DNA from: Lentisphaerota bacterium
GTDB lineage: Bacteria > Verrucomicrobiota > Lentisphaeria > Oligosphaerales > PUNB01
DNA length: 6,586 nt
Reading direction: 5' to 3'
NCBI GenBank assembly: GCA_003552565.1
Contig: PUNB01000101.1
Coordinates: 1 to 6,586 of the forward strand
Position numbers and translations under genes: made by a program. Below the pieces are notes generated by a model. It made no database searches. It was given only the letters and a program-made list of their open reading frames with translations, and was not told the origin of the DNA. Shown here one piece after another: positions 1 through 6,586 of the stretch (its first letter is position 1; every line of letters begins with the position of its first letter).

Positions 1-100
1 AATAATGAATATTGAATTCTGAATTCTGAATGTTGAGTTTCGGACAGACCAGGCAGCTCCACTTCAAAATTCACCATTCAATATTCAACATTCAAAATTG
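1..100. repeat. AT-rich heptad array in two opposite orientations
   Basis: From 1 to about 36 the sequence runs in 7-nt steps of the form AATNNTG (AATAATG, AATATTG, AATTCTG, AATTCTG, AATGTTG). From about 63 to 99 it runs in 7-nt steps of the form TTCANNA, which is the reverse complement of the same pattern. A perfect inverted pair, TGAATGTTGA (27-36) and TCAACATTCA (85-94), joins the two. The array starts at or before the window edge. Similar AT-rich heptad arrays occur between genes in various bacterial genomes; their role is not known to me. Confidence 0.65.
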
Positions 101-123
101 TGTTTCACATAAGCCCGGCCACC

Positions 124-136
124 GGCGCGGTGCGCC
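124..136. repeat. Short GC-rich hairpin
   Basis: GGCGC and GCGCC pair perfectly around a 3-nt GGT loop. It sits between the AT-rich heptad array and the 12-nt repeats. There is no T-run directly after it on either strand, so it is not a standard terminator. Confidence 0.4.
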
Positions 137-167
137 ACATACCCCGAGGGAGAGACTGGTGCGGTAT

Positions 168-273
168 AAAAAACTTTGTCTCGCACTTTGTCTCGCACCT
201 TGTCTGTTTTTCTTTCGATTCCTCATTTTTTGGATTCGCCTGAGGCGGACGAGACCAGGTGCGAGACCAGGTG
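168..273 (-). terminator. Possible terminator-like hairpin at the end of the gene cluster
   Basis: On the minus strand, 17 nt after the methyltransferase stop, an arm with GTCTCGCACC (258-267) can pair perfectly with GGTGCGAGAC (190-199). Partial pairing extends outward on both sides. The 3' arm is followed by six T (168-173). A stem ending in a T-run is what an intrinsic terminator needs, but the loop of nearly 60 nt is far longer than usual and contains its own small hairpin (237-247). The stem may therefore be a by-product of the repeats rather than a working terminator. Confidence 0.35.
175..273. repeat. Two inverted arms, each a tandem 12-nt repeat
   Basis: The left arm has two exact copies of TTTGTCTCGCAC (175-186 and 187-198) and a partial third (199-206). 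The right arm has two exact copies of CGAGACCAGGTG (250-261 and 262-273). The arms are complementary through a perfect 10-bp core (190-199 with 258-267). A related single unit, GAGACTGGTGCG, stands at 152-163. Between the arms lie a pyrimidine-rich stretch, a run of six T (226-231) and a short palindrome CGCCTGAGGCG (237-247). No transposase gene or obvious target-site duplication is visible. Confidence 0.7.
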
Positions 274-289
274 AGCACAAAATTAGGCC

Positions 290-838
290 TTAACCTCTTT
301 TCGCGGAGGGTCTAGCTAACTCCCATTGCCGTCTGGCTTCATACATAACCGCAGCGGCGCAATTGCCGACATTTATGGAGTTTTTTCTGCCGTAGTTCGG
401 CAAAGAAACAATTGCATGGCATTGCTCCAGGGTGTCCCGGCTTATTCCTAAAGCTTCGTTGCCGAAAATTAAAGTCAAGGGGAAAGAGGCTCGCCAGTCC
501 CAGAAACAGCGGCTTTCGCTGGTTGTTTCGACCGCCACCACGGTGCGTCCCTGCTGGCGGGCGCTGGCCGCCGCTTCCGAGCTGGACGGGCAATGACGAC
601 TGCTCACCAGCTGATCACAGCCGCGGGAAGTTTTTGCCAGTTTAGGGTGCGGGGGCAGGGCGGTATAGCCGCAGCCAATGATTTCCTGGATCCGCAGTGC
701 TTCGGCCGTGCGGAAGATGTTGCCGACATTAAAAGCGCTGCGCAGATTATCCAGAATCAGGTTCATCTCCATCATCCGCGGCTCCAGCTCAGTCATCCTG
801 TCCTGTGAACTGACTGTTACTGCTGTTTTTTCCTTCAT
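290..838 (-). CDS. SpoU/TrmH-family RNA 2'-O-methyltransferase
   Basis: The protein of up to 182 residues is an S-adenosylmethionine-dependent RNA ribose methylase with the SPOUT trefoil knot. The three SpoU motifs are all present. Motif 1 is NLRSAFNVGNIFRTAEAL (31-48), with Asn37 and Arg43. Motif 2 is LIFGNEALGIS (123-133), with Glu128. Motif 3 is SLPNYGRKNSINVGNCAAAV (145-164), with Ser154 and Asn156. The segment LPPHPKLAKTSRG (61-73) is also typical of this subgroup. There is no N-terminal L30e-like RNA-binding domain, so it is a minimal knot enzyme and probably works as a dimer. The target (tRNA or rRNA, and which nucleotide) cannot be told. The first ATG (836-838) lacks a clear ribosome site. 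The ATG at 773-775 has GGAG six bases before it and would give a 161-residue protein starting just before motif 1. It follows rpoN by 51 nt. Confidence 0.92.
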   Translation of the reverse strand: MKEKTAVTVSSQDRMTELEPRMMEMNLILDNLRSAFNVGNIFRTAEALRIQEIIGCGYTALPPHPKLAKTSRGCDQLVSSRHCPSSSEAAASARQQGRTVVAVETTSESRCFWDWRASFPLTLIFGNEALGISRDTLEQCHAIVSLPNYGRKNSINVGNCAAAVMYEARRQWELARPSAKRG

Positions 839-870
839 GTACTTGTGAATTCGTTAAAGAATTGGCTAAA

Positions 871-876
871 AGTATA
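871..876 (-). promoter_or_regulatory. Possible -10 element before the methyltransferase gene
   Basis: In the 51-nt gap after rpoN, the minus strand reads TATACT inside an AT-rich stretch (GATAAAATATACTTTT). This is close to the sigma-70 -10 consensus and would give a leader of about 25-30 nt before the ATG at 838. The spot where a -35 box should lie is in the last rpoN codons and is not convincing, so this is a weak candidate. Read-through from rpoN is equally plausible. Confidence 0.25.
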
Positions 877-889
877 TTTTATCACGGAA

Positions 890-2380
890 TCAGGAAGGGA
901 TGAACTGCTGGCGCCTGGAGGAAGAGGGAATATTCAGTTCTTCCCGGTATTTGGCGATGGTTCTCCGCGCCAGTTTGTATCCTTCTTTCTGCAATGCTTC
1001 GACCAGCTGCTTATCGGTCAGCGGCTTGCTGCGGTCTTCCTCTGAGATCATTTCTTTGATTTTCATTTTCAGCGACCGGCTTGAAACGGCTTCCCCTTGG
1101 TCGTTCTGATGACCGGAGGCGAAAAAGAATCGAAACGGGAATAGCCCGTAAGGGGTAAGGATATATTTATTGGCTATGGCCCGACTGACGGTAGTCTCAT
1201 GCAGATCCAGCTCTTCCGCGACTTGAGACATCTTCAAAGGCGCCAAATGGTCGAGTCCCTTGGTGAAAAAATCATATTGGAGCTTGACCAGGGCGCAGGC
1301 AATGCGAACAATTGTGCGCTCGCGATGCTCGAGCATTTTCAGCAGGCTTTTGCTGCCGTTGATTTTTTCCCGAATATAATCTTTTGCTTCTTTGGAGGTT
1401 TCCGGATCCTGCAGCAAGCGCAGATAGTAATCTGCTATGCGTAATTTCGGGATATGCTCCTGGTGGACCTGGATCTGCGGTTCGCTGTCCTCATCTAATT
1501 CCACGGTTACTTCAGGGACAATATATTCCGTCGGCGATACGGAATCAAGCATATTGCCGGGATGGGGATTGAGGCGACGTATTTCCTCCAGAGCCTCTTT
1601 CAGTTCGTGTATGGATAACCGCAGTTTTTTGCAAATTGTCTGCAGTTTATTCCTTTCGATTTCTGGAAGATGCTTATCAACCACCTTCCAGGCGAGACTG
1701 TTCTTTCGATTTTGCCGTTCCAGCTGCAAAAGTAAACATTCCCGCAGATCCCGGGCTCCGATACCGGGAGGGTCAAACGACTGTACCACTCTCAGAGCCT
1801 GCTCTGTTTCTTCCATTGTGGCCTGGCGGGTGGTGGCGATGTCGGCTAAATGACTGCGCAGGTAGCCGGAATGATCAATGCTGCCGATAATTTCCTGGCA
1901 AAGAGTTCTTTGCCGTTCAGTTAATCCTTCGGTTTGATTAAGCTGATCATAAAGCTGATCCTCGAATGACTTTTCGCTTACCAGCGAATCCCAGAAATGC
2001 TGATATCTTTCTTCGTCTTCTTCATTGTTCTGGCTGTTGTAAGCAGAGGAGGGCTGGGGAGGGGAGTAGTTTTTTTCGCGTAATTGGATAAGGTTTTCCA
2101 CCAGCTGATTTCGCAGGTTCTCTTCAGCACTGCCGTCGTCATCACGCACGGGCAATTCGGCAATCGTCGAGTCCGCGGTGTTCTCCAGGGGGTTGCCGGC
2201 GGGCTGATCGAGGCCGTTGTCCACAACTTCCAAGGTGGGATTTTCCGCCAGTTCCTGATTGATTTTTTGTTCAACTTCGAGCAGGCTGGCGGTTAATATC
2301 TCCAGAGACTGGTACTGCACAGACGACAAGGTCTGCTCCTGGCGGATTTTCTGATGCTGACTTAAACTCTGTTCTAGCAT
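890..2380 (-). CDS. rpoN: RNA polymerase sigma-54 factor RpoN
   Basis: This 496-residue protein is sigma-54, which directs core RNA polymerase to -24/-12 promoters and needs an AAA+ activator to open them. Its length and domain order are those of the family. Region I (about 1-50) is rich in Gln and Leu and ends in QELAENPTLE. Region II is variable and acidic (about 75-130, with a run NNEEDEERY). The core-binding domain contains SFDPPGIGARDLRECLLLQL (201-220). The helix-turn-helix is around 383-403 (MSQVAEELDLHETTVSRAIA). The diagnostic RpoN box ARRTIAKYRE is at 471-480, with Ile in place of the common Val. The ATG lies 6 nt after the trehalose synthase stop, and an AAGGG about 10 nt before it, overlapping the end of that gene, may serve as ribosome site. 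Its place behind trehalose genes is unusual, since rpoN often neighbours lptB, hpf or ptsN genes in Proteobacteria. Confidence 0.97.
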   Translation of the reverse strand: MLEQSLSQHQKIRQEQTLSSVQYQSLEILTASLLEVEQKINQELAENPTLEVVDNGLDQPAGNPLENTADSTIAELPVRDDDGSAEENLRNQLVENLIQLREKNYSPPQPSSAYNSQNNEEDEERYQHFWDSLVSEKSFEDQLYDQLNQTEGLTERQRTLCQEIIGSIDHSGYLRSHLADIATTRQATMEETEQALRVVQSFDPPGIGARDLRECLLLQLERQNRKNSLAWKVVDKHLPEIERNKLQTICKKLRLSIHELKEALEEIRRLNPHPGNMLDSVSPTEYIVPEVTVELDEDSEPQIQVHQEHIPKLRIADYYLRLLQDPETSKEAKDYIREKINGSKSLLKMLEHRERTIVRIACALVKLQYDFFTKGLDHLAPLKMSQVAEELDLHETTVSRAIANKYILTPYGLFPFRFFFASGHQNDQGEAVSSRSLKMKIKEMISEEDRSKPLTDKQLVEALQKEGYKLARRTIAKYREELNIPSSSRRQQFIPS

Positions 2381-2386
2381 CGCAGC

Positions 2387-4606
2387 TTAACCCTTGTTTG
2401 TCGGTGAATTCTTGTTTGAACACACGGCTACCAGTCGGTGGAGCAGGTTGCGCAGCTCCTGTGTCGATTCCACTCGGTAATTAGCGTGAGACATGCCTAT
2501 GCCGATTTTTATGGAGTACGCCGAGGATGGAAGTATGACGAACAACTCCTCGTCACTCCAGTCATCGCCGACAGCGAATATGAACTCCCATTTTTTCTCA
2601 TTAAGCAGAATGGAGGCGATGCGGCCTTTATTGATCGAAGAATCCTTGATTTCAATCTGTCGATTGCCGTTGATAAGTCCGATATTCAAATTGCCGGTCA
2701 AGTCTTCAAAGGCATCCTTCAGTTCACTGACCCTGACCGCCGCCAGCTCAGGATCGCAGCGTCGATAATGCCAGGCCAGGGAATGGTCTTTTTCTTCAAT
2801 GTAGGAACCGGGAGTCCTGGCGGTGTGCATCTCCAGCAGCGGCCGCAGTGTTTCCTTCCATTCTTCCGTGGGTATTTCGGTGGTTTCCCACTCGCCTCCG
2901 ATTCGCCGGATCCACAATCCGTGAGCGGCGGCGAGATGGATGTTCAGGTCGCCGAACCAATCCTGCATGGCGGATTTATTGCTGCCGCTGACAATCAGCA
3001 CTTCATTGTGCCGGTCTTCGGCCAGGCGGCGCAGCAGTTCATAAAGCTCTTTATTGGGCCGGCCGCCGTTTTTCGGATCGCTGAATCCGGTCAAGCTGGT
3101 GTCATAATCCAGCAGGAAAAGACGTTTTTCGGCTTTTTCGGCATCGGTCAGAAGTTTTTTGTCCGTTTCTTCGTCCAGCTGTTGCGACGAGTTTATTCTT
3201 TGTACCTCTTCCACATTGTTCAAGCGACGGAGGAAATCGTTGGCCCAGAATTCGACATTGTAGCGGGCCAGCCGATCATGCATGGCTTTGTTGCGTTCGA
3301 TCTTTTCCACAGCCGGCATTTCGAGGGCGGTTTTTATGCCGTCCGCCACTTCGCGAATATTGTTGGCGTTCACGCTTACCGCTTCCCCGAGTTCGCTGGC
3401 GGCGCCGGCGGTTTCACTGATCACCAGCATCCCTTTATAGTCCACTCTGGCGGCGACATATTCCTTGGCCACCAGGTTCATGCCGTCCCGCAATGGGGTC
3501 ACCAGCATAATATCGGCGACGGAGTAGAGGGCGGTGAGGTGATTGAAGCCGAAAGAACGGTAGAAGAACCAGACCGGCACCCAGCCGATGGAACCATGCT
3601 TACCGTTGATGTGGCCAACCAGTTCCTCGATTTCACAGAGTAGTTCATGATAATCGCTGAGTTCAGTGCGCGATGGAGCGACAATCATGATCATGGTCAC
3701 CTTTTCTTTATAGGCGGGATATTTTTCCAGAAACTGATCGAAAGATTTCAGGCGCGTCGGAATGCCTTTGGTGTAATCAAGCCGATCCACCGACAGCACC
3801 AGCTGGGTTCCCTTGACTTTATCAATAATCTCATTTGTTTCCTCGCGAACTTCTTTCAGCAGATGGGCATTCTGATACCGCTGATAATCAATGCCCATGG
3901 GGAATACATCCGCTTTCACCAGCCGGTTGCGCATGTCGATGTAGCCTAAATTATGATCATACCCGAGCAGGCGGCGGACGCTGCTGATGAAATGCCGCAC
4001 GTAATCATAGGCATGAAAACCGATCAGATCGGCGCCCAGCAGTCCCTGGAGAATTTCCGAACGCCAGGGCAGCAGCCGAAAAAGTTCATAAGAGGGAAAG
4101 GGAATGTGCAGAAAAAACCCGATCTTGGCTTTTGGGAACCGTTCGCGGATCATCGCCGGCAGCAGCATCAATTGATAATCGTGTATCCATATAGTGTCTT
4201 CTTCGTTAATAACCTCGGCCACAGTTTTGAAAAATTTCCGGTTCACCTGCTGGTAACTTTGCCACTGTTGATGATCATAGTGCGCATGGTTGTTGAAGTA
4301 GTGAAAGAGCGGCCAGAGGGTGCGGTTGCAGAAGCCGTAATAATACTGATTCAGCTCCCTTTCAGTAAGATACACAGGATGGCTGGCGAAATCTTCCGGC
4401 AGCCGCCGGGAAATCTCCCGGACTTCCGCGGTTGACAGTTCCTGCCGGCTTCTGCCGCACCAGCCGATCCATAGACTGCTGTCGGCACTGTGGACGCTGG
4501 AGAGACCAGTGGCCAGACCGCCGATGCTGGGCTTGAACTCCAGGCCGTCGGAGGTTTTGTCGATGGTTATTGGAAGTCGGTTGGAAACGAAAACTATTCT
4601 GCTCAT
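2387..4606 (-). CDS. Bifunctional trehalose-6-phosphate synthase/phosphatase (OtsA-OtsB fusion)
   Basis: This 739-residue protein fuses the two steps of trehalose synthesis. Residues 1 to about 465 are a GT20 synthase that joins activated glucose to glucose 6-phosphate. Visible motifs are VSNRLP with Arg10, the IGGLATGL loop (28-35), WIHDYQL with Asp143, FFLHIPFPS with His167, DRLDYTKG with Arg275 and Lys280, and PLRDGMNLVAKEY with Asp374 and Glu382. These match the substrate-binding residues known from E. coli OtsA. After a linker, residues about 494-725 form a HAD phosphatase of the OtsB type. It has Asp500 and Asp502 (motif I), Ser540 (motif II), Lys660 in NKG (motif III), and GDDWSDE at 680-686 (motif IV). 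Several flanking residues differ from the usual TPP consensus (DYDTSL, VSGS, AAHG), but the catalytic set is present. The ATG overlaps the GH15 stop as ATGA. GGAAG lies 4 nt and AAGGAG 13 nt upstream of it. The product is cytoplasmic. Confidence 0.95.
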   Translation of the reverse strand: MSRIVFVSNRLPITIDKTSDGLEFKPSIGGLATGLSSVHSADSSLWIGWCGRSRQELSTAEVREISRRLPEDFASHPVYLTERELNQYYYGFCNRTLWPLFHYFNNHAHYDHQQWQSYQQVNRKFFKTVAEVINEEDTIWIHDYQLMLLPAMIRERFPKAKIGFFLHIPFPSYELFRLLPWRSEILQGLLGADLIGFHAYDYVRHFISSVRRLLGYDHNLGYIDMRNRLVKADVFPMGIDYQRYQNAHLLKEVREETNEIIDKVKGTQLVLSVDRLDYTKGIPTRLKSFDQFLEKYPAYKEKVTMIMIVAPSRTELSDYHELLCEIEELVGHINGKHGSIGWVPVWFFYRSFGFNHLTALYSVADIMLVTPLRDGMNLVAKEYVAARVDYKGMLVISETAGAASELGEAVSVNANNIREVADGIKTALEMPAVEKIERNKAMHDRLARYNVEFWANDFLRRLNNVEEVQRINSSQQLDEETDKKLLTDAEKAEKRLFLLDYDTSLTGFSDPKNGGRPNKELYELLRRLAEDRHNEVLIVSGSNKSAMQDWFGDLNIHLAAAHGLWIRRIGGEWETTEIPTEEWKETLRPLLEMHTARTPGSYIEEKDHSLAWHYRRCDPELAAVRVSELKDAFEDLTGNLNIGLINGNRQIEIKDSSINKGRIASILLNEKKWEFIFAVGDDWSDEELFVILPSSAYSIKIGIGMSHANYRVESTQELRNLLHRLVAVCSNKNSPTNKG

Positions 4607-6435
4607 AATGCTTCCGCAGCTCCTTGGGTGTGTTCAATGCGGGAAATTATCTTTTCCTCCTCATCCAGCTCGGTGTTGGCGAGGGTGATGGCGGCGTCAA
4701 TCAGAGCCAAGTGTGAATAACCCTGGGGGAAATTGCCCAGCAGCCGTCGATTTTCAAAATCCATATCTTCACTGAAAAGTCCCAGATGATTGGAACTGGC
4801 CGTCAGTTCATTAAAAAGCTCCCGCGCCTGCTTTTCGCGTCCGATCTGACACAAACTTTTCACCAGCCAGAAAGAACAGACAGTGAAGGCGGACGACGGA
4901 ACTCCGAAGTCATCTTCGTTGCGGTAACGGTAGAGCAGGCCGTTGCGGGATAATTTTTCCTGTATGCGCTCCACCGTACTTATGTATTTGGGATCTTTTG
5001 GATCGATGAAACCGTAATTGGCCATCAGCAGGTTGGCCGCGTCCATGGCATCGTTTTCATAGGCTTGCGTAAAGGCCTGAAGCCGCGGCTTCCAGCCTTT
5101 CTTCATGATGTCCCGGCGGATTTCATCACGCGTTTTGCTCCATCGTTCGATATATTCTTCCTTGCCCAGGAATTCAGCCATTTTAACCCCTCGGTCAAGA
5201 GCCACCCAGGAGAGGGTCTTGGAGAATACGAAATGCTTTTTCTGGGAACGGTATTCCCAGATACCCATATCTGCCCGGCGCCAGTTTTTCTCTACGTTCC
5301 GCACCAAAGTGCGGGCCGTGGTCCACAAATCCTCTCCTCGTTCCAGGTCGTTCTCAAAAAGTGTGAAGGATTCATAAAGCACATCCATCAAAACTCCGTA
5401 AATGTCGTTCTGCTTCTGCTTGTAGGCGGCGTTGCCGACCCTGACCGGACGGGAATCGGCGTAACCGCGGAGCCAGGGCAGCTCTTTTTCCACCAGTTTT
5501 CTCTCGCCGTGAATGCCGTACATGATCTGAATTTTCTCATCCTTGTAAGGGATGACATCAAGTATGAAGCGCAGAAAACGCTGTGCCGCCTGATAATGGC
5601 CGATACTGGTTAAAACGCGTATAATCATCGAGGCATCGCGAATCCAGCAGAATCGGTAATCCCAGTTGCGGACCTCCCCGATGGTCTCCGGCAGAGAGGT
5701 TGTCACCGCCGCCAGAATCGCTCCTGTTTTCTGATAGCTTAACAGTTTTAGAGCCAAAGCGCTGCGGATGATCTCCCGACGGTATTCAGTAAAGCGCACT
5801 GTGCGGTTAACCCATTCCAGCCAATATACCTTGGTTCTCTCAAATTCCAAATTAATCATTTCCATATCAACTCGCAGCAGCTTCTGATTGTAGGAGATCA
5901 GAAAGAAATGATCCTTGTCTATGGTTATTTCATCCCCCTGGATAACGGAGTGGAAAGGAACACTGGTGTAGAGGTAAATGGACTCGTATTTGCCGCCGTC
6001 GGACCAGCTTTTGATATAATTCGTGTTTTCTTCATTGTGAGTGGGATGTTCCCCGTAACGCAAAGCCGGGAGATATTCGATGCGGACTTTGGGATTGCCA
6101 GACCGCAGCCGCAAATAGCGAACCAGATCCGAAGGCCAGACATGATGCAGTCGGTCGTTTTTATAGCGCGGCATGAAATCCAGGAGATCGAACTCGCCGT
6201 CAGGACAGACAAAGCGAGTACACAGAATGTTGGTGTGCTCCAGGTAAAATTGTGATATCCGTCCGCCGTCAGCGGGGATAATCGCGAAATGTCCGCCTTT
6301 TTCTTCATCAAGCAGTTTTCCGAAACAGGCGTTGGAACTGAAATCCGGCAGGCACAGCCAGTCCAGAGAACCATGTTTGGAAATCAAGCCGGCGCTGCGG
6401 CAGTTGCCGACCACGCCATAATCAAGGTTTTGCAT
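4603..6435 (-). CDS. Glycoside hydrolase family 15 protein (trehalase/glucoamylase-like)
   Basis: This 610-residue protein hydrolyses an alpha-glucosidic bond, with trehalose the favoured substrate from context. Residues 1 to about 200 match the N-terminal beta-rich domain of bacterial and archaeal GH15 trehalase-like proteins (opening YGVVGNCRSAGLISKHGSLDWLC). The (alpha/alpha)6 catalytic barrel follows. It carries the family signature RNWDYRFCWIRDAS at 256-269, the presumed general acid Glu394 in GIWEYR, and the presumed general base Glu556 in LFSED, followed by GNFPQGYSHLALI. No signal peptide is visible, so it should act in the cytoplasm. I chose the ATG at 6433-6435, which follows the upstream stop by 4 nt and has a weak GAAAG site about 7 nt before it. 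An in-frame TTG at 6460-6462 would add nine residues and overlap the upstream gene. The TGA stop overlaps the next start (ATGA). GH15 membership is solid; trehalase versus glucoamylase or another glucosidase is inferred. Confidence 0.9.
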   Translation of the reverse strand: MQNLDYGVVGNCRSAGLISKHGSLDWLCLPDFSSNACFGKLLDEEKGGHFAIIPADGGRISQFYLEHTNILCTRFVCPDGEFDLLDFMPRYKNDRLHHVWPSDLVRYLRLRSGNPKVRIEYLPALRYGEHPTHNEENTNYIKSWSDGGKYESIYLYTSVPFHSVIQGDEITIDKDHFFLISYNQKLLRVDMEMINLEFERTKVYWLEWVNRTVRFTEYRREIIRSALALKLLSYQKTGAILAAVTTSLPETIGEVRNWDYRFCWIRDASMIIRVLTSIGHYQAAQRFLRFILDVIPYKDEKIQIMYGIHGERKLVEKELPWLRGYADSRPVRVGNAAYKQKQNDIYGVLMDVLYESFTLFENDLERGEDLWTTARTLVRNVEKNWRRADMGIWEYRSQKKHFVFSKTLSWVALDRGVKMAEFLGKEEYIERWSKTRDEIRRDIMKKGWKPRLQAFTQAYENDAMDAANLLMANYGFIDPKDPKYISTVERIQEKLSRNGLLYRYRNEDDFGVPSSAFTVCSFWLVKSLCQIGREKQARELFNELTASSNHLGLFSEDMDFENRRLLGNFPQGYSHLALIDAAITLANTELDEEEKIISRIEHTQGAAEAL

Positions 6436-6439
6436 ATAA

Positions 6440-6586
6440 TTACTTTCTTTGTTTGTGGACAACCAGGGTGAAATCGTTTTCCAGGTAGTCGTCGATCAGT
6501 TTGACCTTAACCTCTTCGCCCCTCGGCAATAAACCGATCACGTCCTCGGGCTCATAATAATGGCAGTGAGCATACTTCTCAGCAGT
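6440..6586 (-). CDS. C-terminal end of an unidentified protein (5' part outside window)
   Basis: An open frame enters from the right edge and reads 48 residues to a TAA stop at 6440-6442. It is too short to carry the label of a full gene, but its position supports it: the stop lies only 4 nt before the ATG of the GH15 gene on the same strand, which is typical of an operon. The visible tail begins TAEKYAHCHYYEPEDVIGLL and continues with a charged stretch rich in Glu, Lys and Asp that alternates with Val, Leu and Ile, as in beta strands. It ends in the basic sequence HKQRK. The His-Cys-His triplet near the start of the fragment could bind a metal, but nothing else supports that. I do not recognise the family and assign no function. 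Confidence 0.75.
   Translation of the reverse strand, partial: TAEKYAHCHYYEPEDVIGLLPRGEEVKVKLIDDYLENDFTLVVHKQRK

Larger units (their letters stand above)
1..289. other. Intergenic region without a credible gene
   Basis: The 289 nt downstream of the methyltransferase gene hold the heptad array, a GC-rich hairpin and the 12-nt inverted repeats. Open frames here on both strands consist of the repeats themselves and translate to Arg-rich, low-complexity peptides with no recognisable motif. No tRNA or known structured RNA was recognised by eye. Confidence 0.7.

Noticed and set aside
175..273. Tandem repeats as a CRISPR array
   Set aside because: The 12-nt units abut without spacers and there is no cas gene in the window.
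30..293. An 87-codon plus-strand open frame and a 62-codon minus-strand frame (92-280) in the left intergenic region
   Set aside because: Both are built from the heptad and 12-nt repeats, are Arg-rich, and have no convincing ribosome site or conserved motif.
848..866. Small inverted repeat AATTC-GTTAAA-GAATT between rpoN and the methyltransferase
   Set aside because: A 5-bp AT-rich stem with no T-run is too weak to call a terminator or an operator.
2438..3643. A 401-codon open frame on the plus strand, antisense to the trehalose synthase/phosphatase
   Set aside because: It lies wholly inside a gene with clear GT20 and HAD motifs. Its translation shows no family motif and looks like the complement of the coding strand. 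Long antisense frames arise readily in such composition.
3953..4435. A 160-codon plus-strand open frame
   Set aside because: It is antisense to the conserved synthase domain and shows no recognisable domain or ribosome site.
5065..5613. A 182-codon plus-strand open frame
   Set aside because: It is fully antisense to the GH15 catalytic domain, and its sequence shows no family features.
6433..6462. TTG at 6460-6462 as the start of the GH15 gene
   Set aside because: It would overlap the upstream gene by 23 nt. The ATG at 6433-6435 is a better codon, fits the operon spacing and starts right before the conserved YGVVGN segment.

Overview
The window looks like an ordinary bacterial chromosome segment of roughly balanced base composition. 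All convincing genes lie on the minus strand, so transcription runs from right to left. In transcription order they are: the 3' end of an unidentified gene (6440-6586), a glycoside hydrolase family 15 (GH15) trehalase/glucoamylase-like enzyme (4603-6435), a bifunctional trehalose-6-phosphate synthase/phosphatase (2387-4606), the sigma-54 factor RpoN (890-2380), and a small SpoU/TrmH-type RNA 2'-O-methyltransferase (290-838). The first four genes are separated by 4 nt, an ATGA overlap and 6 nt, so they very probably share one transcript. A 51-nt gap precedes the methyltransferase gene, which may belong to the same transcript or have its own weak promoter.

The left end (1-289) holds no credible gene. 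It contains two repeat structures: an AT-rich array of 7-nt units in opposite orientations (about 1-100), and a 12-nt-period tandem repeat present as two inverted arms (175-206 and 250-273). On the minus strand the second structure can fold into a long stem followed by six T, so it may terminate the gene cluster.

Functionally, the core is trehalose metabolism. The GT20 half of the fusion should make trehalose 6-phosphate from a nucleotide-activated glucose and glucose 6-phosphate. The HAD half should remove the phosphate, although its signature motifs are partly altered. The GH15 enzyme would hydrolyse trehalose or another alpha-glucoside. The unusual part of the layout is the sigma-54 gene packed directly behind these enzymes, which suggests that sigma-54 level and compatible-solute synthesis are co-expressed.

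The organism cannot be named from the sequence. A sigma-54-using bacterium is certain, and the AT-rich heptad arrays and the fused synthase/phosphatase would suit a Gram-negative lineage such as Desulfobacterota or the PVC group, but this is a guess. I found no tRNA, rRNA, CRISPR array, insertion sequence or clearly new system. The best candidates for a second look are the rpoN coupling, the altered phosphatase motifs and the nested repeats at the left end.
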